Assembly: GCF_014217545.1 (NCBI RefSeq)
Contig: NZ_CP043178.1
Coordinates: forward strand, 3,162,001 to 3,226,000
DNA length: 64,000 nt
Direction: 5' to 3'
Source: Pseudarthrobacter sp. NBSH8
Lineage (GTDB): Bacteria; Actinomycetota; Actinomycetes; Actinomycetales; Micrococcaceae
Part shown: piece by piece, positions 58,306 through 64,000 of the stretch
How positions within the stretch are numbered: the first letter of the stretch is position 1
Layout: each line of letters begins with the position of its first letter
Position numbers and translations under genes: made by a program
Notes under the pieces: generated by a model
What the model saw: the letters and a program-made list of their open reading frames with translations, nothing else
What the model was told of the DNA's origin: nothing
Database searches by the model: none

Positions 58306-60474
58306 ATGAAGGCGTTATTGAGCGTGTTGGCGAGGCCCGGGCGGGACTTTTTCCGGCGGGAGCGGTGTTTGACCACGGGCAAGGATGGAGTGAACACGTC
58401 TCCGGCCCCGGTTTCCCACGCATTGCTTGCCCGTGCCCTGGACACCGTCTCTGAGAGCTCCCTCATCACCGACGCGGAGCAGCGCATCATCTATGCCAAC
58501 GGCGCTTTCACAGCCGTCACCGGATACAGCGGGCAGGACGTCATGGGCCGGAACTGCCGTTTCCTCCAAGGCCCCGGTTCGGACACCCTGACCGTCGCCG
58601 CCCTGAGGATGACACTCGCCCGCGGGGAAACCTTCAGGGGCGAAATCCTTAACTACCGCATGGACGGAACTCCCTTCTGGAATGCCCTGACGGTTTCCCC
58701 GCTGCGGGACGGCGACGGCACAGTCACTCACTTCGTCAGTGTCCAGAGGGACGTCACTGCCCAGAAGTCCCTTCGCGACAGGCTCCGGTTCCTGGCCCTT
58801 CACGATCCCGTGACAGGCCTTCCGAACCGCACAGCTCTGGATCGGTACCTGTGCGAACTGGCGCGGCGCCACGCAGGGGGGGCCGGACACGCCGCCGTCG
58901 GGGTCATCGACCTTGACGACTTCAAGCCCGTTAACGACACCTACGGGCACGAGGCCGGCGATGCCCTTCTCATGGAATTCGCCCGGCGACTGAGACTTAA
59001 AATGCGGGAAACGGACTTCTTGGCACGGCTCGGTGGGGACGAGTTCGTCATTGTGATTGAGGACCTGGACCCGGATGCCGCCCAGGAACAGCTCGGCGGC
59101 ATCCTGGCCCGCCTTCACGAGGCCGTCGACACGGCCATGAGCCTCTCTCCCACCGTCAGCGTCCAGATAAGAATGAGCCTCGGCTTGGCCCTGTGCTCCG
59201 TAGATTCCGGCGACGCAGTGCTTCGCCGGGCGGATGCCGTGCTCTATGACCTCAAATCCCGCAAGGCCAACCGGGATCAGTGGTGGCAGCTGGATGACAC
59301 GGCTAAGGCGTCAGCACGCGGCAGCGGCGGGCCCGAGACCTTGCAGGCCGGGCCGAATGAACCCGTCCCAGGTACCGGTCTGTCCGCCAAGGCCCTACGG
59401 GACCGGCTCTTCACCGGCGGTCTGCAGATGTATTTCCAACCGGTAATGGACCTTCGTAACGAGAAGATTCATCTCTTCGAGGCCCTGGCCCGGCTATGCC
59501 TCGAAGACGGAACCGTCCTCCTACCCGGAGCCTTCCTGCCCCAGCTGAACCAAGAAGACATCGACCAACTGTTCCGCGACGGACTCGAACAAACCCTGAA
59601 GCAGCTCGCTGACTGGGACCGCCAAGGCAACCGCCTGAGGGCAAGCGTAAACCTTCACCCCTCCACCCTGCTCAATCCGGAGTGCCCTCACTGGGTCGCC
59701 TCAGCCTTGGAGCGCCACAACATCGCCCCACACCGGCTGGTTCTCGAACTCCTCGAAGCCCCCGTTGAAGACCGCGAATCCCAGCGCAGGATCTTCGACG
59801 AACTGCTCGCCCTCGGGGTGGGAATGGCCCAGGATGACCTTGGCGCGGGGCACAGCAGCATACGCAGACTGACCGCACTGGCCTTCGATACCGTTAAAAT
59901 CGACCACAAGATAACAGCCCAACTCAGCACGTCGCCGATCACCACCCTGACATTCCTCGCCTCGATGATCACGATGGGTCAGGACATGGGGTGGCAGGTT
60001 GTCGCAGAAGGACTCGAGGACTCCGGGGCTACCGAGGCAGCAACCATCCTCGGCGTCCCTTACGGCCAGGGCTACCACCTGGGACGCCCTATGCCCGCAA
60101 AACACGTCCTTGCCTGGATCTCCGCTGTCCCATCGACCCGCCGCCAAGACACCATCGGAACTTTTCTGGGCGCTCTCACTTTCCACTGGCAGTTCGTCCG
60201 GCTTGGCTCGCCTCACCCGGGCCCGCTGGAAGCCTGCCCGCTAACCGGCTTCCTGGCCGTAACCGGTTCGGCCCAAGAGGCGAAGACCTGGCACCAGCAA
60301 CAGCATTCATCGGCTGGGCAGCACCTCCCGCCTTCGAGGCAGCTGCTGCAGTGGCTCACGGAGCGCGTTACCGGGAACCGGGGTGTGGCGCCCGGTGCCG
60401 CTACGGCCGGGTGTGGCTCCACCAGTATTCATCCAGGGAACCCGGAATTCTTTGTTCTACCGTCGGATCTCTGA
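58306..60474 (+). CDS. LOV-GGDEF-EAL blue-light c-di-GMP signalling protein
   Basis: ATG 58306 (MKALLSVLARPGRDF), with GGGGGA before it, gives 722 residues. Residues about 42-152 form a LOV domain with the photoactive Cys84 in MGRNCRFLQGP and the NYRMDGTPFWNALTVSPLRD signature. Residues 160-320 are GGDEF with intact RLGGDEFVI (243-247) and I-site RETD (234-237). Residues about 365-610 are EAL with FEALARL (392-394), the SVNLHPS and LELLE ligand segments, QDDLGAGHSS, VKIDHK and AEGLED. Both catalytic domains look intact. A C-terminal 100-residue extension has no clear domain. It probably changes cellular c-di-GMP in response to blue light. Confidence 0.88.
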   Translation: MKALLSVLARPGRDFFRRERCLTTGKDGVNTSPAPVSHALLARALDTVSESSLITDAEQRIIYANGAFTAVTGYSGQDVMGRNCRFLQGPGSDTLTVAALRMTLARGETFRGEILNYRMDGTPFWNALTVSPLRDGDGTVTHFVSVQRDVTAQKSLRDRLRFLALHDPVTGLPNRTALDRYLCELARRHAGGAGHAAVGVIDLDDFKPVNDTYGHEAGDALLMEFARRLRLKMRETDFLARLGGDEFVIVIEDLDPDAAQEQLGGILARLHEAVDTAMSLSPTVSVQIRMSLGLALCSVDSGDAVLRRADAVLYDLKSRKANRDQWWQLDDTAKASARGSGGPETLQAGPNEPVPGTGLSAKALRDRLFTGGLQMYFQPVMDLRNEKIHLFEALARLCLEDGTVLLPGAFLPQLNQEDIDQLFRDGLEQTLKQLADWDRQGNRLRASVNLHPSTLLNPECPHWVASALERHNIAPHRLVLELLEAPVEDRESQRRIFDELLALGVGMAQDDLGAGHSSIRRLTALAFDTVKIDHKITAQLSTSPITTLTFLASMITMGQDMGWQVVAEGLEDSGATEAATILGVPYGQGYHLGRPMPAKHVLAWISAVPSTRRQDTIGTFLGALTFHWQFVRLGSPHPGPLEACPLTGFLAVTGSAQEAKTWHQQQHSSAGQHLPPSRQLLQWLTERVTGNRGVAPGAATAGCGSTSIHPGNPEFFVLPSDL

Positions 60475-61665
60475 AGCAGCCCCGGCCAGCTCCCGCTCCG
60501 GAACGGGACGGACGACGGCGGGATCCAGCCTTCTGGAGGCCCAGCGGCGGATGGGTGCTTCCACAAATCGGAATGACCCGTAAGCCGCCAGCACTGTCAG
60601 GGCTGCCGTCAGCGGTACGCGGACGGCGAGTGAGGGCACCAGGGGAATCAGCAGGATGAAGACCGGCAGGTGCCAGAGGTACATTCCATAGGACAGGTCC
60701 CGGCCCGGGCCGGAAAGCCAGCGGTGGCTCAGGACTCTTGAGATGAGGCCATCCGGCTGAAGGACAAGCCAGCCAATGACCAGCCCGGCCAGTATCGCCA
60801 GGGTGGTGGGGCCGGCGGTCCAGAAGACATCAAACCAGGCCCCGGGTGTGGTGGGCTCCTTGAGTGCGAACACGGCGGCCACCAGGGCGAGTGCCGCGAA
60901 CGGACCGCCCCGGCGCACACCGGCCTGCAGCGAGCCATGGAACCGGGAGCCCGGGCGGATGGAGGACAACACCAGGGCCACGGCGCACCCCAGAAGCAGC
61001 TCGTCAGCCCTGGTATCGGGCCCGTTGTACAGCCGGGCCAGTGATGCCCCGCCGGAGACCAGGACGAACCGCGAGACCAGGAACCCGGCCGCCAGGACGG
61101 CAGTGACCCAGGCGACCGTGCGGACCCGCCAGAACCGCAGCATCAGCAGCAGGAGCAGCGGCCAGATCAGGTAGAACTGCTCCTCGACAGCGAGGGTCCA
61201 GGTGGGGCTCAGCGCGCCGCCGCCGGTCGAGGAACCAAAGGCTCCGAAGTTGGACAGGTTCATCACGTAGCCGGCGGCCGGAATGGCGTCGGCTGCCTGA
61301 CCGCCCCACCCGGACGACGGAAAGATCAGGCCGCCCGTAACAACAACAGCACACAGAACCAGCAGCGCCGGCCAGAGCCGGGCGAGCCGCTTGGCGTAGA
61401 AGACGCGCAAGCGCAGCCGGCCCGTGGCCCGGTACTCCTTCATGATCAGCAAAGTGATCACAAAGCCGCTAAGCGTAAAGAAGACGTCAACACCAATGGA
61501 TCCACCGGGGGCGAACCCGGCGACGGTGTGGAAGAGGAAGACTCCCGCCACCGCGACGGTGCGCAGGCCATCGAGTGCGTGCTGCCGCCCGGACAGCAGC
61601 CCGGATAGGGGCGCCGCCGGGCTTGCCGTTTCTGCCGGGGTTTCCCGGTTTAACAAAAAATTCAC
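60457..61665 (-). CDS. Acyltransferase family 3 (OafA/YrhL-like) membrane protein
   Basis: GTG 61665 gives 402 residues; the longer frame is poorly supported. Typical features are the N-terminal motif LDGLRTVAVAGVFLFH and the GVDVFFTLSGFVITLLI segment, ten hydrophobic helices, and SPTWTLAVEEQFYLIWPLLLLL with the conserved E-E-Q. The C-terminus reads LSYGMYLWHLPVFILL. These enzymes O-acetylate surface polymers or small molecules. It overlaps the 3' end of the LOV gene by 18 bases in convergent orientation. Confidence 0.87.
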   Translation of the reverse strand: MNFLLNRETPAETASPAAPLSGLLSGRQHALDGLRTVAVAGVFLFHTVAGFAPGGSIGVDVFFTLSGFVITLLIMKEYRATGRLRLRVFYAKRLARLWPALLVLCAVVVTGGLIFPSSGWGGQAADAIPAAGYVMNLSNFGAFGSSTGGGALSPTWTLAVEEQFYLIWPLLLLLMLRFWRVRTVAWVTAVLAAGFLVSRFVLVSGGASLARLYNGPDTRADELLLGCAVALVLSSIRPGSRFHGSLQAGVRRGGPFAALALVAAVFALKEPTTPGAWFDVFWTAGPTTLAILAGLVIGWLVLQPDGLISRVLSHRWLSGPGRDLSYGMYLWHLPVFILLIPLVPSLAVRVPLTAALTVLAAYGSFRFVEAPIRRWASRRLDPAVVRPVPERELAGAASEIRR

Positions 61666-61759
61666 CAAGCAAGCATATATAACGTTTTGATAACCCCGCT
61701 GGGTGGAGGCTGGGCGCCAGCTGAATGCGATGGATCTTCGGGCCGGCGCCCAGCAGCAA

Positions 61760-63250
61760 CTAAATATCAGCCAGTACCGACCCAGGCTTCTCAATCGCAT
61801 CGGCAACGAAGCGCAGGAACCCTGCCGCGGTGCCGCCGTCGCACACGCGGTGATCGAAGGTGAGCGTCAGTTCGGTGACCTTGCGCACCGCGAGTTTCCC
61901 GTCCACCACCCACGGCTTGTCGATGATGCGTCCCACCCCGAGGATGGCCACCTCGGGGTGGTTGATGATGGCCGCGGAACCGTCCACACCGAAGACACCG
62001 TAGTTGTTCAGGGTGAAGGTGCCGCTGCCCAGTTGCTCCGGCGTCGCTTTGCCCTCGCGGACGACGGCGGTGAGCCGGCGGATCTCCACGTCCAGTTCAC
62101 GGGCACTGAGTTTGTCCGCATCGCGTATCGAGGGGACCATCAGCCCGCGGTCTGTCTGGGCCGCGAAGCCCAGGTTGATGCCGGCGAAGCCAACGATCTC
62201 CTGGGCACCGTCGTCGGCCGTTTCGATGCGGGTGTTCAGGTCCGGGAATCGTTTTAACCCAGCAGTGACAAAACGTGCGATGAACGCCAGGAGTCCCGGC
62301 GTAGTGTGCGGATCGGAATTCTTGAGGCCTGCGCGGAGTTCCATCAGCGCGGTGGCATCCACGTCCACCCAGACGGTGGCCTCGGGGATCTCCGCACGGC
62401 TGCGGGACATGGTGGCGGCCACGGCCTTGCGGACACCCTTGACGGGCGTCCGGGAGGAAATGCCAAGACCTGTGCGGGGATCGGTGGTTGAGCCTGTCGA
62501 AACCTCCGGTGATCGAGCCTGTCGAGATTCCGGGCGTTCGGTGGTTGAGCCTGGGGCCACGACCGCAGGGTTCCCTGACCGAGCTTGCGAGGTGAGGGGG
62601 CGGGTGGGGAGCGAAACCTCCGCCGCCGGATGGATGACCGCTTCAACGTCCCTACGCATGATCAGTCCGCTGTCACCCGAGCCGTGAACGTTGCCCAGGT
62701 CCACGCCGTGTTCCCGGGCCATCCGCCGGACGAGCGGTGAAATCACGGCTCCCAGTTTCCCGGGGACCCTTGCGCGGAGCAGCAGGAGGTCATCGGCCGC
62801 CTTCTGGGCGTCGGGCTCAACCGCCGCCCGGGGGACCCTGGTCCGCCGGGCAGCGCCACCGCCGCCAGGCGTCCCGTAGCCGATCAGCACGTTTCCGGAG
62901 CCCGATTCCTGGGTTTCGACAGGCTCAACCACCGGACTTTCGTTGGTTGAGCCTGTCGAAACCTCCACCGGAGTGTCGTTGGTTGAGCCTGTCGAAACCT
63001 CAGCCCCAACCGGAAGCACCGAGATGAGCGGCTTGCCCACGTCCAGTGTCTGGCCGGGCTCGCCGTGGAGCACCGTCACCGTGCCGGCGTACGGGGACGG
63101 GACTTCCACCATGGACTTTGCCGTCTCCACTTCGGCAATGGGCTGGTCCACCCGGATCTCATCGCCCACGGATACCAGCCAGTTGACCAGCTCCGCTTCG
63201 GTCAGGCCTTCGCCGAGGTCCGGGAGCAGGAATACTTTCGTTTCACTCAT
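61760..63250 (-). CDS. Dihydrolipoamide acyltransferase (E2) of a 2-oxoacid dehydrogenase
   Basis: ATG 63250 (MSETKVFLLPDLGEG) is 2 bases after the E1-beta stop, giving 496 residues. The lipoyl domain has VETAKSMVEVPSPYAG with the lipoyl lysine. A peripheral-subunit-binding domain contains VISPLVRRMAREHGVDLGNV. The catalytic domain ends in LTLTFDHRVCDGGTAAGF with His and Asp of the active site. The linkers are built from VSTGSTN units and a longer repeat, encoded by dispersed DNA repeats. Together with E1-beta it forms a branched-chain or pyruvate-type complex. Confidence 0.9.
   Translation of the reverse strand: MSETKVFLLPDLGEGLTEAELVNWLVSVGDEIRVDQPIAEVETAKSMVEVPSPYAGTVTVLHGEPGQTLDVGKPLISVLPVGAEVSTGSTNDTPVEVSTGSTNESPVVEPVETQESGSGNVLIGYGTPGGGGAARRTRVPRAAVEPDAQKAADDLLLLRARVPGKLGAVISPLVRRMAREHGVDLGNVHGSGDSGLIMRRDVEAVIHPAAEVSLPTRPLTSQARSGNPAVVAPGSTTERPESRQARSPEVSTGSTTDPRTGLGISSRTPVKGVRKAVAATMSRSRAEIPEATVWVDVDATALMELRAGLKNSDPHTTPGLLAFIARFVTAGLKRFPDLNTRIETADDGAQEIVGFAGINLGFAAQTDRGLMVPSIRDADKLSARELDVEIRRLTAVVREGKATPEQLGSGTFTLNNYGVFGVDGSAAIINHPEVAILGVGRIIDKPWVVDGKLAVRKVTELTLTFDHRVCDGGTAAGFLRFVADAIEKPGSVLADI
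62483..62553. repeat. Repeat cluster GGTTGAGCCTGTCGAAACC inside the E2 gene (inner linker)
   Basis: Copies lie at about 62483-62506 and, diverged, at 62508-62531, with a partial copy at 62540-62553 that runs into the longer element. All are in frame with the E2 gene. Confidence 0.85.
62553..62612. repeat. Dispersed repeat element, copy 2 (first copy at 5839-5899)
   Basis: This matches the intergenic copy at 5839-5899 (CGCAGGGTTCCCTG, CCGAGCTTGCGAGG, GCGGGTGGGGAG) with few changes, but here it is read in frame as part of the E2 linker (SLPTRPLTSQARSGNPAVVA). Confidence 0.8.
62912..63001. repeat. Repeat cluster GGTTGAGCCTGTCGAAACC inside the E2 gene (outer linker)
   Basis: One reverse copy (62912-62933) and two forward copies (about 62943-62965 and 62978-63001) lie in the linker between the lipoyl and subunit-binding domains. 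On the coding strand the forward copies give VSTGSTN units, and the reverse copy gives VVEPVETQ. Confidence 0.88.
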
Positions 63251-63252
63251 GG

Positions 63253-64000
63253 TCAGTTCTCCCACTGGAGGTCGTCAACGGCGTCGAGGACACGGTCCAC
63301 GCCGGGCAGGTAGTAGTGCTCGAGCTTCGGTGCCGGGTACGGGACGTCAAATCCGGTCACGCGGCGGATGGGCGCGGCGAGGTGGTGGAAGCAGCGTTCC
63401 TGGACCCGCGCCACGATCTCGGAGGACACGGACGCAAACCCGTGCGCTTCGGCGATCACCACGGCCCGGCCGGTTTTCCGGACGGACGCGCATACGGTCT
63501 CGTCGTCGAAGGGCACAATGGAGCGGACGTCGATGACTTCCAGCGAGCGCCCCTCCTCCGCAGCGGCAGCGGCCGCCGCCAGCGCCGTGGGCACCGACGG
63601 CCCGTAGGCGATGAGTGTGGCGTCGGTCCCGGGACGGGCGACGGCGGCCCGGCCTTCCGAGGATGTCCCGGCTGCGGCGTTGGTGGCGTGCTGCGCCCGG
63701 AGATCGTCAAGGTCCACCAGGTCCTTGGACCAGTAGAGCTTCTTGGGTTCCATAAACATGACGGGGTCATCCGAATCGATGGCTTCGCGGAGCATCCGGT
63801 ACGAGTCGGCCACGGTGGCGGGCGTGAAGATTTTCAGGCCCGCGGTGTGGGCGTAGTAGGACTCGGAGGAGTCGCAGTGGTGCTCCACTCCCCCGATGCC
63901 GCCGGCGTAGGGAACCCGGATCACCATGGGCAGTTTCACGGTGCCCCGGGTGCGGTTGTGCATCTTGGCCACGTGGCTGACGATCTGCTGGAACGCCGGG
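63253..64000 (-). CDS. 2-oxoacid dehydrogenase E1 component, beta subunit (5' end outside window)
   Basis: The frame is open to the window edge and reads PAFQQIVSHVAKMHNRTRG just before the first internal Met, so the start lies outside. Family motifs are RVPYAGGIGGVEHHCDSSES, FTPATVADSYRMLREAID, FMEPKKLYWS, LIAYGPSVPTALAAA, EVIDVRSIVPFDDETV and VIAEAHGFASVSSEIVA. The beta subunit binds thiamine diphosphate with the alpha subunit. The E2 gene begins in the bases just after its stop. Confidence 0.93.
   Translation of the reverse strand, partial: PAFQQIVSHVAKMHNRTRGTVKLPMVIRVPYAGGIGGVEHHCDSSESYYAHTAGLKIFTPATVADSYRMLREAIDSDDPVMFMEPKKLYWSKDLVDLDDLRAQHATNAAAGTSSEGRAAVARPGTDATLIAYGPSVPTALAAAAAAAEEGRSLEVIDVRSIVPFDDETVCASVRKTGRAVVIAEAHGFASVSSEIVARVQERCFHHLAAPIRRVTGFDVPYPAPKLEHYYLPGVDRVLDAVDDLQWEN

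Overview
The window looks like a chromosomal segment of a high-G+C actinobacterium of the Micrococcaceae, most likely Arthrobacter or Pseudarthrobacter. This rests on strong third-position GC, many GTG starts and 4-base ATGA/GTGA overlaps, an actinobacterial-style APS-type sulfate assimilation operon, menaquinone genes, and SipW/TasA-like and CHRD secreted proteins. The genus is an inference. I saw no rRNA, tRNA, CRISPR array or complete insertion sequence.

Layout. (1) 1-5832: a CYTH/CHAD protein cut by the window edge, a CynX-type MFS exporter with its GntR regulator, and small membrane or hypothetical proteins. (2) 5963-19542, minus strand: a sulfur block. In transcription order it holds sirohydrochlorin chelatase, sulfite reductase, cysH, cysD, cysN and a sulfonate-type ABC transporter, then separately siroheme synthase and an FprA-type ferredoxin-NADP reductase. 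A TetR/cupin pair with a clear operator and an SRPBCC gene lie between. (3) 19603-21768: a TRIC-type channel starting with a 15-bp tandem repeat, a SUKH protein and an AbiEi/DUF559 protein. (4) 22175-34780: menaquinone biosynthesis (polyprenyl diphosphate synthase, menJ, menG, isochorismate synthase, menD, menC), interrupted by a polar amino-acid ABC transporter and by phoX with a three-unit PHO box. (5) 34844-42678: an HPt-like protein lacking its histidine, an MFS transporter, and a fructan/sucrose cluster (LacI, GH32, sugar ABC transporter) with two LacI-type operators over the transporter promoter. (6) 42869-47504: a PAP2 phosphatase, a SipW signal peptidase with three TasA-like substrates, and an MFS transporter. 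(7) 47625-55816: accessory region with a decayed TniQ-like fragment, a lower-GC subtilase, a shortened radical SAM gene with small membrane ORFs on both sides, two DUF202 proteins, an EspI/MinD-like ATPase, a pair of very small membrane-protein genes and a CHRD protein. (8) 56045-64000: DUF1508, ArsR, an MBL hydrolase, a tiny zinc-ribbon protein, a LOV-GGDEF-EAL blue-light/c-di-GMP protein, an acyltransferase, and the E2 and E1-beta subunits of a 2-oxoacid dehydrogenase (the latter cut by the window edge).

Dispersed repeats are the most striking unexplained structure. Long imperfect palindromes sit between many genes, several sharing a GCGGGGTC core. A GTGAGAGAGCGT motif occurs in two gaps. 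The E2 linker is built partly of short repeats (GGTTGAGCCTGTCGAAACC) plus a roughly 58-bp element that also occurs in an intergenic gap near 5.87 kb. I found no convincing complete novel system. The best leads are the E2 linker repeats, the shortened radical SAM locus, the two-gene micro-operon at 54.7-55.0 kb and the LOV protein.
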